Made by a program: the position numbers and the translations under genes
Notes under the pieces: generated by a model
The model's database searches: none
The model's input: only the letters and a program-made list of their open reading frames with translations
What the model was told of the DNA's origin: nothing
Source: Rhodococcus qingshengii JCM 15477
Lineage (GTDB): Bacteria > Actinomycetota > Actinomycetes > Mycobacteriales > Mycobacteriaceae
Length of the DNA stretch: 64,000 bases
Assembly: GCF_023221595.1 (NCBI RefSeq)
Contig: NZ_CP096563.1
Span: 6,071,001-6,135,000 of the forward strand
Reading direction: 5' to 3'
Shown: positions 44,540 to 53,871 of the stretch, piece after piece
Layout: the number at the start of each line of letters is the position of its first letter
Numbering within the stretch: position 1 is the first letter of the stretch

Positions 44540-45222
44540 CACGACGCGCTATTCGAGTTTTCTGGGGACGACGGCCGGAATCGGTGCAGGCCGTGGCCTC
44601 CCGGTGGCGTCGGACGTTGGAGCAAGTCGAATTCCTGTTGCCCGAGGTGGTCGGCGGGTCGTGGCAACAGATCCATTCCGCTGGACCTGCTACTGCCGTG
44701 ACCGTCGACCAGTTGGCACACGTGCTCGAGATCGCGCAGGCCGCCGAAGACTGGTCGGATCGTCTGGGAATCGGGTTGAGGCTCGCATCCGGCGGAGGGC
44801 CCGAATGGGGGCTCGAACTCTCAGGGTTGGCCGGCGGCGAACCGGAAATCGTCCTACAGTCGATGATTCTCGCTGTCAGCGCGCCGGACGCCGCCGAAGT
44901 TCCTGAGACAGAACTACTTCGGATGCTCGCCGCGGTGTGGGAACCGGACTTCGGGGACGTCACCGACGACAACATCCTCGATGCTCTCGAAGACGAGTCC
45001 GACTATCGCGTCGGTGATCCCGTGATCGGCCGAGTCGGCTACCTCTCGTCCGCTCGCGCTGACGCGATCCCGGATGACCTGGCAGCAGGCGTTGCCGCGT
45101 TACCGGGCGGCGTGTTGCTACAGATCGGGGCCGTCGATGGGGTCGTTCGGGCGTACGAGCGCCTGCGCGAGACCGGCGCACTCGATCCGCTTCCGCGTCC
45201 ACTGGACCGCGCAGTCTTCTGA
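44536..45222 (+). CDS. Hypothetical protein, possibly immunity-protein-like
   Basis: 228 residues, acidic, no signal peptide. It is coupled to the LysR gene by an ATGA overlap. The start TRRAIRVFWGRRPESVQAVASRWRRTLEQ loosely recalls the Imm52 immunity-protein family, but I am unsure, and no toxin gene is adjacent. Treat it as unassigned. Confidence 0.55.
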   Translation: MTRRAIRVFWGRRPESVQAVASRWRRTLEQVEFLLPEVVGGSWQQIHSAGPATAVTVDQLAHVLEIAQAAEDWSDRLGIGLRLASGGGPEWGLELSGLAGGEPEIVLQSMILAVSAPDAAEVPETELLRMLAAVWEPDFGDVTDDNILDALEDESDYRVGDPVIGRVGYLSSARADAIPDDLAAGVAALPGGVLLQIGAVDGVVRAYERLRETGALDPLPRPLDRAVF

Positions 45223-45318
45223 AGGTGGTTACCGTTCGTCGAGTTTGGGTAGCCCGGGCGTCGGAACGAACTCTCACCGCGGCACTACCGCCGAAAAATG
45301 AACCGAAAGGCCTACCGC

Positions 45319-45756
45319 ATGGTTGACGTCACTCGCAAATTCACCGCCGAGGTACCGATCGAGAAGGCTGCGGCCTTTCTCCGCGACTTCGCCAATGCGC
45401 CGACGTGGGATCCGGGCACCGAGAGTTGCACGCAGATCTCCGACGGTCCTGTCGGCGTCGGAACCCAATGGCACAACGTGTCGAAGCTGTTCGGCGTCAC
45501 CACGGAACTGACGTACACGCTGGTGACCGACGAGCTGAATCACGTTGTTCTCGAAGGAAAGAACAAGACTGCCACCAGTACCGACGACATCACCTTGACT
45601 TCGGTGGGTCCGAACTCGACCGAGATCGAGTATCACGCGAACGTCGAGTTCAACGGTGCCGCCAAGATTGCGTCGCCTCTCCTGAAGGCGGGATTCGAAG
45701 CCAAAGTGGCACCGGAGACGGTGAAGAAGATGACGGAAGCCCTCGAAGCGCTCTGA
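45319..45756 (+). CDS. SRPBCC-superfamily protein
   Basis: 145 residues with the START/Bet v1-like pattern of a polyketide-cyclase or lipid-binding protein: VTRKFTAEVPIEKAAAFLRDFANAPTWDPGTESC, G-x-G-T-Q-W, and a long C-terminal helix. GAAAGG lies 8 bases before the ATG at 45319. The ligand is unknown. It is convergent with a second SRPBCC gene. Confidence 0.85.
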   Translation: MVDVTRKFTAEVPIEKAAAFLRDFANAPTWDPGTESCTQISDGPVGVGTQWHNVSKLFGVTTELTYTLVTDELNHVVLEGKNKTATSTDDITLTSVGPNSTEIEYHANVEFNGAAKIASPLLKAGFEAKVAPETVKKMTEALEAL

Positions 45757-45777
45757 CCGTCCGTCAGGTTCTTGTCA

Positions 45778-46242
45778 CTATGGGTTGCCGCCGCCCGCGC
45801 CACCGTTGCGAGCTTCGATGGCATCGATGGACTTCGTGAACGACTTTCCCAGCACTTGGGTGCCGACGAGTCCGAGTACCGACGCCAGGAGCTTTCCCTT
45901 GAGGTTCTTGCCGTCCCGGACCACGACGGCGTCGACATCGGTCAGACCCGTCGGTTGCCGGGTCAGCGTGTAGGTATGGCTCGACGCCCCGCCCCACAGG
46001 TTGGAGTCGGTGGTTGTCATCACGACGCGGCGCGGGTCGGTCCAGTCGTAGTGCAGACGCTCCCAAATACCACTGGAGCCCTCGGTGACATCAGCATCGT
46101 GGGGTCCTTGTTGGTGCACTTTCAGGTAGCTGTCCGCACTGCGGCCGAAGATTTCCTCACGGCCCGGGCCGAAGTCGGTCAGGCCGGCAAGGACCTGTTC
46201 GGGCGTCGCAGTGGTCGTCTTGTGAAGATGGATCGTGGTCAT
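45778..46242 (-). CDS. SRPBCC-like protein
   Basis: 154 residues. HLHKTTTATPEQVLAGLTDFGPGREEIF and SGIWERLHYDWTDPRRVVMTTTDSNLWGGASSHTYTL fit the SRPBCC helix-grip fold. It ends in a Gly-rich tail (NGGAGGGNP). GAAGG precedes the ATG at 46242. It is convergent with the previous SRPBCC gene, 21 bases apart. Confidence 0.78.
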   Translation of the reverse strand: MTTIHLHKTTTATPEQVLAGLTDFGPGREEIFGRSADSYLKVHQQGPHDADVTEGSSGIWERLHYDWTDPRRVVMTTTDSNLWGGASSHTYTLTRQPTGLTDVDAVVVRDGKNLKGKLLASVLGLVGTQVLGKSFTKSIDAIEARNGGAGGGNP

Positions 46243-46370
46243 GGCGCCTTCTTTCAACTGTGGATGATCCGGTGCTGAAAAAGCCGGGGAGTGACTCATC
46301 CAGCACACCACTCACACGAAATGAATGAAAGAGAATTGCTCGCCCTGTCTCGATCCGCTGTCTCGATCCG

Positions 46371-46997
46371 CTATTCGACGCCGCGCCGGCTGGCAGTGAT
46401 TGCGCCGTGCGGCCTGTAGCCGCTCCCCGTCCGGGTATGGGTCTCGATCACGTCGAAACCCGCTGTGACCAGCACCTCGGCAAGTTCGGTCACCGGCCAT
46501 CGATAACCAGTCGTCGCGGCATGATCAAAAGGCTCTACCGTTGTGCCTTCGAAGAAGCCCACCAGCAACCCACCACCTGGGCGGATCACGCGCGCGAATT
46601 CAGCGAGCGGTGCCTCGATATCTTGCGGGTGATGGTGAATGAGCGAGTACCAGGACAGCACGCCGCCCAGTGAATTCGTTTTCGCGTCCAACGCCTCGAA
46701 GCCCCCGACCTCGAAGGAAAGATCCGGGTATTGGTTGCGTGCTCGTTCGACGAACTCGGGCACGAGATCGATCCCGCTCACAGCCAGCCCGGCCTGGGCC
46801 AGGAAGTCTGTCCACTGCCCCGGCCCGCACCCGGCGTCGAGCACGGGGCCGGTCAAAGTGGCAGCCCAGCTGGTCACCAGTGCCCGATCAGATACGTGCG
46901 TCGAATCCATCGAGCCGAAGAGGTCCGTGTACTCCTGGGATCTGGCCGAATACGAATCTCGGACTACGTCGCGGCGCGTTGCACTCGAATTCTCCAC
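46371..46997 (-). CDS. Class I SAM-dependent methyltransferase
   Basis: About 209 residues. SAM-binding motif I is VLDAGCGPGQW, motif II is GIDLVPEFVERAR, and motif IV is GGVLSWYSLIHHHP. The final beta-hairpin is intact. The acceptor is unknown. The start is uncertain: the frame is open to 47102, there is no clear ribosome site, and I place it at a GTG (46997) just before the conserved region. Confidence 0.82.
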   Translation of the reverse strand: MENSSATRRDVVRDSYSARSQEYTDLFGSMDSTHVSDRALVTSWAATLTGPVLDAGCGPGQWTDFLAQAGLAVSGIDLVPEFVERARNQYPDLSFEVGGFEALDAKTNSLGGVLSWYSLIHHHPQDIEAPLAEFARVIRPGGGLLVGFFEGTTVEPFDHAATTGYRWPVTELAEVLVTAGFDVIETHTRTGSGYRPHGAITASRRGVE

Positions 46998-47102
46998 GCC
47001 ATCAATGATTATCGATGTGCACCATTCCTTCGCCACAACTCGCCGAACCGAAGGTTCATACTCTGTTGAAGGCCTACGGTCACGTCCGGAAACTGAGGTC
47101 AT

Positions 47103-47351
47103 ATGGTGGAAGAGAAAGAACTGGCGGCGAAGATCCGCGAACTACTCAATGCCCGATCGGCCGAGTCGAGCATCTGCCCCTCCGACGTGGCCCGCGCAGC
47201 AGCACCCGACAATTGGCGTCCGCTGATGGAACCCGTCCGAGAGGCTGCCCGCCACATGGTGGCCCACGGCGAAGTGCAGATCACCCAAGGCGGCGAAGTC
47301 GTCGACCCGGAATCCGTACGAGGTCCGATCAGGATTCGGTGGGCTCGTTGA
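47103..47351 (+). CDS. DUF3253-domain protein
   Basis: 82 residues. AAKIRELLNARSAESSICPSDVARAAAPDNWRPLMEPVREAARHM is the conserved winged-helix-like DUF3253 core, and RGPIRIR ends it. The function is unknown. It is a single gene divergent from the methyltransferase. Confidence 0.88.
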   Translation: MVEEKELAAKIRELLNARSAESSICPSDVARAAAPDNWRPLMEPVREAARHMVAHGEVQITQGGEVVDPESVRGPIRIRWAR

Positions 47352-47393
47352 TCAACCGCGTGACTTCTGGCGGCACTGCTCTCGCAGCGTGAA

Positions 47394-48260
47394 TCAGCGG
47401 AAACGGTCCAGATGCTCACGCAGGAACGCATCCAGGCTTCGTGGCTCACGCCCCAGGACACGTGCCACCGTGTCGGTGGGTGACTCCGAGCGCGAGACGG
47501 CAAGTTGCTGGATCTCCAGAATGTGCTCGGCCAGCCACGGAGGCATGTGGGCATGATCGACGAGGTTTTGCCGAAGTTCGTGCGGTGGCAGGTCGATGTA
47601 TTGGACGGGGCGATCGAGCATGCGGGTCAGAGAATCGGCGATGCCGCCGTAGCCGACTGCCTCGCTGCCCGTCAGGACGTAGGTGCCGCCGGCGAGGTCG
47701 GCGCGTGTGAGCACGGCCGCGGCGACGTCACCGATGTCTCGGCAGTCGATCCAGTTGCACGGCGCGTCCCGCATCGCGCCCAGAATCACCCCTTGCGCAG
47801 CCACCGCCGGAGCCAGGAGCAACAGATTCTGCATGAACGCATAAGGGCGGAGCAGAGTGTGGCGGATCCCGGATGCACGCAGGTGTTCGCCGACGGCATG
47901 GTGGCCGCGGGAGAGAGCGATGGGGGAGTCGGCCGCGGCGGCGGGGTCGGAGATCTTGACGATGTGTTCGACGCCGCTCTCGGCGGCTATGTCGATCACA
48001 CGCGTTTCGAGCTCGACCTGTTCGAGTCCGTTGGCCATGGCGAGGAAAAGCTGTTCGGCCCCTTTGAAAGCCGTCCGTAGCGAAGTTGGGTCTGCGGCAT
48101 CGGCCGGCACTACTTCGACCGAACCGTCGGCCAAGTCGCCGAGGTGGGCGCTCAGCCTGTCCGGGTCGCGGGACAGCGCTCGGCTCGGCACACCCGAGGA
48201 TGCGAGACTGTGTAGCAACGCGCCGCCTGTGGTTCCGGACGCTCCCATGATGACGATCAT
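47394..48260 (-). CDS. NmrA-like NAD(P)-binding protein (atypical SDR)
   Basis: 288 residues. The N-terminal GASGTTGGAL binds the dinucleotide, and the body resembles NmrA/quinone-oxidoreductase-2-like atypical SDRs (LLRPYAFMQNLL, TYVLTGSEAVGYGGIAD). AAAGGA is 6 bases before the ATG at 48260. It is transcribed after a membrane-protein gene and a MarR gene in the same direction and may sense redox state. Confidence 0.87.
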   Translation of the reverse strand: MIVIMGASGTTGGALLHSLASSGVPSRALSRDPDRLSAHLGDLADGSVEVVPADAADPTSLRTAFKGAEQLFLAMANGLEQVELETRVIDIAAESGVEHIVKISDPAAAADSPIALSRGHHAVGEHLRASGIRHTLLRPYAFMQNLLLLAPAVAAQGVILGAMRDAPCNWIDCRDIGDVAAAVLTRADLAGGTYVLTGSEAVGYGGIADSLTRMLDRPVQYIDLPPHELRQNLVDHAHMPPWLAEHILEIQQLAVSRSESPTDTVARVLGREPRSLDAFLREHLDRFR

Positions 48261-48315
48261 CGTGTTCCTTTCGGTCTTCCCCGGGAAGCCGGGGATCGTT
48301 GACATGTGTTGTCTG

Positions 48316-48816
48316 TCAGGGATTCTGACGGCGCCATCGCCAGCTCACGATGACGGCAGCGACAGCGGCAGATATCGGTAGATCGAGTTGCAGGCGAGCA
48401 AGCCAAGCAGTGTCGACCACGCTCGTGTGAGCTGGTAGCCAACGGGAGGCGAACCACCCGACGAGACCAGCAATCACAGCGGCTCCGACGGCAAGAATTG
48501 CCGCCACCATGATGCGAGGCAGGGCCGTGGTCCACGGCCGTGACCTCCCGCGACGCAGCAGCCAGGAGCCGATCAGCAACGCCACCACTGCCGACGTGCC
48601 CGCGATGGACGTAAATGCCGCCATCGTGAGGCCCGATTGGCCGGATGCGACTCCGCCCGCACCCGCCATCAGCGCAGGGGCAAGGTAGGCGACCAGCACC
48701 TCTCTCCACAGGATGAAAGGTCGTGCGCCGCGACGATCGGCAACCGGGTCGAGTCGATTGGAATCGGTTATCTCCTTTTCGTTTTCGCGACGGATCGGTG
48801 GGGTGAGTCCGGACAT
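48316..48816 (-). CDS. Membrane protein in a MarR-linked operon
   Basis: About 166 residues with four hydrophobic segments (about 40-60, 65-90, 100-122 and 140-160) and a hydrophilic N-terminus. I do not recognise the family. The start is doubtful (ATG at 48816, with a GTG four codons earlier, neither with a good ribosome site). It lies 55 bases before the NmrA-like gene, and an AT-rich dyad containing TTAGGTG stands just upstream. Confidence 0.65.
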   Translation of the reverse strand: MSGLTPPIRRENEKEITDSNRLDPVADRRGARPFILWREVLVAYLAPALMAGAGGVASGQSGLTMAAFTSIAGTSAVVALLIGSWLLRRGRSRPWTTALPRIMVAAILAVGAAVIAGLVGWFASRWLPAHTSVVDTAWLARLQLDLPISAAVAAVIVSWRWRRQNP

Positions 48817-48842
48817 GAAGGAGACCAACTTTCCGATTATAA

Positions 48843-48854
48843 TTAGGTGACTAA
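48843..48854. promoter_or_regulatory. Probable MarR operator
   Basis: TTAG-GTGA-CTAA dyad (with flanking near-symmetry AATTAG/CTAACT) lies in an AT-rich promoter. The TTAGGTG heptamer recurs inverted before the marR gene at 49470-49478. Confidence 0.5.
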
Positions 48855-48937
48855 CTATTTGGGTATGAAAAGAGAAGTCCCTGTCGAGAATTGACGACGA
48901 TTCGAATCGCTACGCGAATACTTGGAATCCCAGCCGA

Positions 48938-49456
48938 CTACTCCGCAGTCAGCGCACCGATACCGCGAACGACCCGCGAGAGCAGATCCAAAAAAACCGC
49001 ACGCTCGTCGACAGTGAGCTCGTCGACCATTTCCTCGAGACGAGCAAAGTGTTCGGGCGCCATGTCACGTAACCGCTGAGCGCCACGAGCAGTCAGGACG
49101 ACCACCGCACCACGCCCGTCCTCCGCGGACGGACGTCGAGCGACCAAACCCTCCTGCTCGAGCCCATCGACCAAGCCGGTGACCGTGGCCCGCGAGACGC
49201 CGAGATCAGCCGCCAGACGTGAGGGAGATTTCTCCCCGTCGTGATCTTCCAGATCCGCAAGCAGTCGGTAACGGCCGGTCGACAGTCCATACCTCGCGAA
49301 GTGAACCTCGGTCGCTCGACCGAGCCGCGCGCCCGCCGAGATCAGCCGCACCGCAACCAGCACCGCCTGTGGATCGGACCCGAGGCCGTAATGCTCCAAC
49401 TGCCGCCGCGCCTGATCCAAAGTGGGTGAGTCGTGATCGGTTCCGTCCACTGCCAT
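48938..49456 (-). CDS. MarR-family transcriptional regulator
   Basis: 172 residues. The winged helix-turn-helix is at about 60-130 (SRLAADLGVSRATVTGLVDGLEQEGLVARRPSAEDGRGAVVVLT) with flanking dimerisation helices. It lies upstream of the membrane-protein and NmrA-like genes on the same strand, and TTAGGTG motifs occur in both promoter regions, so it probably represses both and itself. Confidence 0.92.
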   Translation of the reverse strand: MAVDGTDHDSPTLDQARRQLEHYGLGSDPQAVLVAVRLISAGARLGRATEVHFARYGLSTGRYRLLADLEDHDGEKSPSRLAADLGVSRATVTGLVDGLEQEGLVARRPSAEDGRGAVVVLTARGAQRLRDMAPEHFARLEEMVDELTVDERAVFLDLLSRVVRGIGALTAE

Positions 49457-49510
49457 GAAACTAATATGGCACCTAACTACATTCTGGTCAACCCGCCACC
49501 AGAGCTAGCT

Positions 49511-50971
49511 TCAAACGCCGAACAATTCCTGCGGGGCCGCATGGCAGTCCGGGTGATTGCCGGGATAGGGCAGGACCTTCTCGAGGGCGAGACCAATCGA
49601 GAAGGCCGTTTGGTCGTCGTACGGTCGCGTGACTATCTGTGTACCGGTGGGGATTCCGTTCCGAGCGAAACCTGTGGGGATTGTCAGCACCGGGCAGCTA
49701 CTCAGGATGTTGAAGGTGATGGCCGGTACAGCCTCGAGGTAGAACTCCAATTCTGTTCCAGCCACATTGATTCCGTGCCCCACGTAGTCGTCGCCGGCAA
49801 GAAAGCCCTCCGTCGCCACTGCCGGAGTGATCAACGCGTCATAGGTATCGAACAGGGATCCGACCGATGAATACAGTTCGGCTTCGATCGCGAGCCCGTC
49901 GAGGAAAGTCGCATCACCACGAGTGCGACGTGCCCACCGCGCGAATTCCTTCGCGTACTCCGTGACCTTGTCGGGGTGCGCGGACGCTTCGGCAGAGATC
50001 GAAGCACCGAACACGTGGTCGTAGTGAATGGCGGCCGCACGCATGATTGCAGCGCGGGACAGGTCGACTTCGATGATCTCCGCGCGTGCACCCAGAGCGG
50101 TGAGGGTGTCCACCAACTTCGCCGTGTTCTCGGCGATGTCCGAATCAACCGGCCAGTCACCCAATGCGGGAATCACGGCAATCCGCATTCCCGCGCACGA
50201 ACGCGTTGCGAAGGTAGGTAACTGCGATGCCGGTACGTGCGAGGCAATGTCAGTGGAGGTCGGTCCCGCGATGACCGACTGCATTGTGAGGCAATCACTT
50301 ACGGTGCGCGCCATCGGACCGCAGTGGCAGTAGCGATCGAGATTGAAGGGCGGATCAACGGGGACACGGCCGTGCGGTGGCTTGAACCCGACAATTCCGT
50401 TGAGTGACGACGGAGTTCGGATCGAACCTGCAACATCGGAACCGGTAGCCAAGTGCGTCATACCGGTGGCAAGTGCGACTGCCGATCCACCGGAAGACCC
50501 TCCGGAGGAGTATTTCGTGTTCCACGGATTGCGAGTGACGCCCCACAACTCGGACTGTGTGAACGCGGCCGAGGAGAATTCGGGTGCCGTCGATCGCGCG
50601 TGGACGATGGCACCGGCGTCGACGATCCGCTGCACGAAAGTCGAAGTGTGGGTGGCGATCAAGTCCTCATAGACCTTGGACCCTTGAGTCCACGGTTGGC
50701 CTTGTACCGGTTCATCCTCTTTCACCACAACGGGAACACCGGCGAGCGGAAGGCTGACATCCGAGCCGCGGGCGTAGTGGCGTTCCGCTGACTTCGCTTG
50801 TGCTCGTGCAGTAGCGAAGAAAGTGTGTCCCACTGCGTTCAAGGTTGGGTTGAGCGCCTCGATACGTTCGATGGTGGACTCGAGCACTTCCACCGGAGAC
50901 AGCGATTTGTCCCGGTAGCGTTCGAGCAACTCGGCCACATCCATGAATGCCGAAGCGGGTGTCTGGTGCAT
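49511..50971 (-). CDS. Amidase-signature family amidase
   Basis: 486 residues. The Ser-cisSer-Lys triad is visible: K84 in VVVKEDEP, S159/S160 in the GGSSGGSA block (157-164), and S183 in GSDVAGSIRTP. It hydrolyses an amide of unknown structure to acid and ammonia. AGGA precedes the ATG at 50971. The upstream part of the frame (to 51274) is not coding. It follows an MFS gene by 38 bases, so a transport-and-hydrolysis pair is likely. Confidence 0.92.
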   Translation of the reverse strand: MHQTPASAFMDVAELLERYRDKSLSPVEVLESTIERIEALNPTLNAVGHTFFATARAQAKSAERHYARGSDVSLPLAGVPVVVKEDEPVQGQPWTQGSKVYEDLIATHTSTFVQRIVDAGAIVHARSTAPEFSSAAFTQSELWGVTRNPWNTKYSSGGSSGGSAVALATGMTHLATGSDVAGSIRTPSSLNGIVGFKPPHGRVPVDPPFNLDRYCHCGPMARTVSDCLTMQSVIAGPTSTDIASHVPASQLPTFATRSCAGMRIAVIPALGDWPVDSDIAENTAKLVDTLTALGARAEIIEVDLSRAAIMRAAAIHYDHVFGASISAEASAHPDKVTEYAKEFARWARRTRGDATFLDGLAIEAELYSSVGSLFDTYDALITPAVATEGFLAGDDYVGHGINVAGTELEFYLEAVPAITFNILSSCPVLTIPTGFARNGIPTGTQIVTRPYDDQTAFSIGLALEKVLPYPGNHPDCHAAPQELFGV

Positions 50972-51009
50972 ATCTGTTGTCCTGCCTCTATGAAGGTTTG
51001 TGTAGGCGA

Positions 51010-52236
51010 TTAGGTTGTCAGTTCGCGCTTTGCCACGACGGGACTGCGGAATGTCGCGAGCAGCATTGCCAGAGTTGCGATTCCCGCGGCTGTCCAGAAG
51101 ACCGTTTCGGAACCAGAGTGGTCGTGAATGCGTCCGCCCGCGAACGCACCGAGCGCGATGCTTGCATTGAAGACTGCAACCCACAGAGCAGAAGCGGCCT
51201 CGCGGTGAACGGGAACTGCTTGTGCAATCCATGTTTGAGTACTCACCGATGCACCACCGTAGAAGAGGCCCCAAGCCGCCATGAGCAGAGCAGCTGCGAT
51301 CAAGGTGGTAGCCGAGATCGGAAACAGGGCGAGTGTGACCGCTATTCCCACGCTGAGGCTGACGACCACCGCCTTCGGGGACTTTGCAGCGGACGGCCCG
51401 GCGATGAAGTTGCCGACGACACCGAATGCACCGTAGATCAGGAGCATTGTGCCGACCTGCGAAGCGTTCAACCCCGCGAAGAACTCCAGCCCCGGACGCA
51501 CATAGGTGTACGCCGCGAAATGAGCGGTGACGATGAGCGCGGTAATCGCGAATCCGACCCGGACTCCTGGGTTCCGAAAGGCCGCCACGAGACTCCCGAG
51601 CGACAAGGCCCGATCAGCTGGCATCGTGGGTAGGACAGCGATCATGGCGATCGCGATCAGCGTCGCCGCGCAGCTGAGAGTCCAGAACGCCACGCTCCAT
51701 CCGGCGACTGCCCCGATATACGTCCCAGCAGGGACACCAAGAACTGAGGCAACAGCGATTCCGCTGAAGATGATCGTGGTCGCCAACCCGACGGATCTGG
51801 AACCCACCAATTTGGGTGCCAGACTAGCTGCGAGTGCCCAGACTCCACCCATGCTCACGCCTAGAAGGACGCGAGCCACAGCGAGGAAAACGAAGCTCGG
51901 AGCAAGGGCCGTGAGGGCGTTCGCCGCGGCGACTACAAGCATCAGAACGATAAGCGTCGACCGACGATCGAAGCGCCGGGTCACGATGGGCACAAACGGG
52001 GCAGTGGCCGCTGCCACCAATCCGGTAATGGCCAGTGAGAGCCCGATGGTCCCTTCACTTTCCACCAGAGCAGCACCGATCGGGGTGAGTAGCCCGACCG
52101 GCATCATCTCTGCCGCGACAACGATGAAGGTGGACGCTGCGATCAGCGCGACCGCAGCCCAGTGGTTCTCAATGGTGTGTGCGTGGGTTGAGGACGTGGA
52201 CGCAGGGCTGTTCTGTGCAGATGCGGAGTGGGGCAT
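51010..52236 (-). CDS. MFS transporter (DHA1, drug or metabolite exporter-like)
   Basis: 408 residues, 12 helices. TFIVVAAEMMPVGLLTPIGAALVESEGTIGLSLAITGLVAA and the RRFDRRSTL loop are typical of DHA1 exporters. The ATG at 52236 is 19 codons inside the open frame, and the earlier TTG has no support. It is divergent from a LysR gene across a dyad and followed by the amidase gene. Confidence 0.87.
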   Translation of the reverse strand: MPHSASAQNSPASTSSTHAHTIENHWAAVALIAASTFIVVAAEMMPVGLLTPIGAALVESEGTIGLSLAITGLVAAATAPFVPIVTRRFDRRSTLIVLMLVVAAANALTALAPSFVFLAVARVLLGVSMGGVWALAASLAPKLVGSRSVGLATTIIFSGIAVASVLGVPAGTYIGAVAGWSVAFWTLSCAATLIAIAMIAVLPTMPADRALSLGSLVAAFRNPGVRVGFAITALIVTAHFAAYTYVRPGLEFFAGLNASQVGTMLLIYGAFGVVGNFIAGPSAAKSPKAVVVSLSVGIAVTLALFPISATTLIAAALLMAAWGLFYGGASVSTQTWIAQAVPVHREAASALWVAVFNASIALGAFAGGRIHDHSGSETVFWTAAGIATLAMLLATFRSPVVAKRELTT

Positions 52237-52296
52237 GTAACCAGAGAAGCTCCTGCACGCCGATGGATCAACGGCGAATCGCTCATCCAACCATTA

Positions 52297-52315
52297 GCTC
52301 AATTCATCGATGAGC
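52297..52315. promoter_or_regulatory. LysR-type dyad between the MFS and LysR genes
   Basis: GCTCA and TGAGC are separated by 9 bases. A longer overlapping pair, GCTCATC (52281-52287) and GATGAGC (52309-52315), shares the right arm. The site lies 41 bases before the LysR start. Confidence 0.5.
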
Positions 52316-52355
52316 CATGATGGAGTGGTCGAATGAGTCCAGGGTCGGAGTGAAA

Positions 52356-53255
52356 ATGTCGGAGCCCCCGATGCGTGAGATCGAGTGCTTCCTCGTTCTC
52401 GCTGAAGAACTGCACTTCGGTCGCACCGGCGAGCGGCTGTTCATCTCCCAGAGCCGAGTGAGTCAGCTGATCAGCGCGTTGGAGCGTCGTATCGGCACCA
52501 GCCTGGTGGCGCGCACCAGTCGCCGCGTGCACCTGACTGAATTCGGTGCCGATTTTCTTGCGTCGTTGGCTCCCGCGCATCGTGCGCTTGTCGGAGTAAT
52601 CGAGGACGCTCAGTCAAGAGCACGGAACATGCCGGCGCCGCTTCGGGTGGGTTTCCAAGGAGCAATTTACGATTCGATCGCGGCTGCTGTCTCTCGTTTC
52701 GAAATACAACATCCGCAAACATGCGTGACCATCAAAGAATTACCCCTGGGTGATCCGTTCAGTGATGTACTCGCCGGGCGAATCGATGCGGCAGTGGCCC
52801 TTCTCCCCGTAGATGAGCCGGAACTGACAACCGGGCTCGTCTTTTCTCGACAGCCCCAGACCCTCGCCGTCTCAGTCCATCACCCGTTCAGCGAACTGGG
52901 CGTGATCGACGCCGAGCAGTTGGCGCAGATCTGTCTCGTACCCATCACCGGCCCCGCCCCCGACTATTGGCAGCGTGTGAATTCCCCGAGCACGACGCCG
53001 GGCGGAGCCACGATTCCCACACAGGGTGGGGCGAGCACCGTTCAGGAAGGCCTGTCGCAGGTCGCATTCAGTCAGGTCGGCCTCATCCTCTGCGCTGCAA
53101 CCGCTGCATACAGCCAGCGCTCGGACATCACATTCGTACCGATCAACGGATTACCCGAATCTGCTTTGGGTCTCGTGTGGCGTACCGATCTCGAAAGCCC
53201 ACGACTTCGCGCTTTCGCGAAAGCGATCGAGGAAGCACACACCTGTCCCTCCTGA
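52356..53255 (+). CDS. LysR-family transcriptional regulator
   Basis: About 299 residues. The helix-turn-helix is at about 5-65 (MREIECFLVLAEELHFGRTGERLFISQSRVSQLISALERRIG), followed by the effector domain. GGAG lies 6 bases before the ATG at 52356. It probably controls the divergent MFS-amidase operon. Confidence 0.9.
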   Translation: MSEPPMREIECFLVLAEELHFGRTGERLFISQSRVSQLISALERRIGTSLVARTSRRVHLTEFGADFLASLAPAHRALVGVIEDAQSRARNMPAPLRVGFQGAIYDSIAAAVSRFEIQHPQTCVTIKELPLGDPFSDVLAGRIDAAVALLPVDEPELTTGLVFSRQPQTLAVSVHHPFSELGVIDAEQLAQICLVPITGPAPDYWQRVNSPSTTPGGATIPTQGGASTVQEGLSQVAFSQVGLILCAATAAYSQRSDITFVPINGLPESALGLVWRTDLESPRLRAFAKAIEEAHTCPS

Positions 53256-53322
53256 CGTCGATCAGTAAGTCGCGGAAGGAGTCCGGGGCATTGAGATGCA
53301 TCGTGTGTGAGATGATCGCGCC

Positions 53323-53811
53323 ATGTCTGCGATCACCGACTACTTCACCGCGCGCACGGATGAGCATGCCACCTCTGCCCTCGAGGGACTCGTCGACTTG
53401 GAACCAGAGGTGATGGAGGCGAACGCAGCTTCTCGCCCGCGGATCCAGTTGGCTGCGAGTGGGACTCCAGTTCTGCAGGCGAAAGGCGTCGATCCAGTTG
53501 TCGCGCTCGGCCGACTGGAAGCAGCCCTCACCGCTCGCCCCTACGACGAAGTTGCAAAAGGTCCACGCTGCGGGAAACTCGTCGCGATGAGCGACGACGG
53601 CGACACCCTCGTGCTCACGGTTACCGACGAATTGCGTGATGCACTAGCGGAATTGAACGCAGAAGGCGTCGCGGCCGCTGCGGCCGCCTGGGCGATCGAC
53701 GAGACCAGTGAACCGTCGGAGGACTCAGTGCCGTTCCTGACCGCCTTCGTCGAACTAGCGACCAGAGCTGTGGCTCAGGGCGAACGAATGTACGGCTACG
53801 TCGTCATTTGA
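53323..53811 (+). CDS. Hypothetical acidic cytoplasmic protein
   Basis: 162 residues with no signal, membrane segment or known domain. It is mostly helical with a repeated Ala-rich stretch (EGVAAAAAAWAID). The segment KGVDPVVALGRLEAALTARPYDEV may be a conserved core. Coding bias looks real. Unassigned. Confidence 0.6.
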   Translation: MSAITDYFTARTDEHATSALEGLVDLEPEVMEANAASRPRIQLAASGTPVLQAKGVDPVVALGRLEAALTARPYDEVAKGPRCGKLVAMSDDGDTLVLTVTDELRDALAELNAEGVAAAAAAWAIDETSEPSEDSVPFLTAFVELATRAVAQGERMYGYVVI

Positions 53812-53871
53812 GCTTCGCAACTCCGCCGATCTGAACAGACAGGTCGTTCGTCTTCGACTCCCGACTTACCG

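Noticed and set aside
49511..51274. Extended 587-codon amidase start
   Set aside because: The first 101 codons overlap the upstream MFS gene and have no amidase similarity. The ATG at 50971 has a ribosome site and a normal family start.
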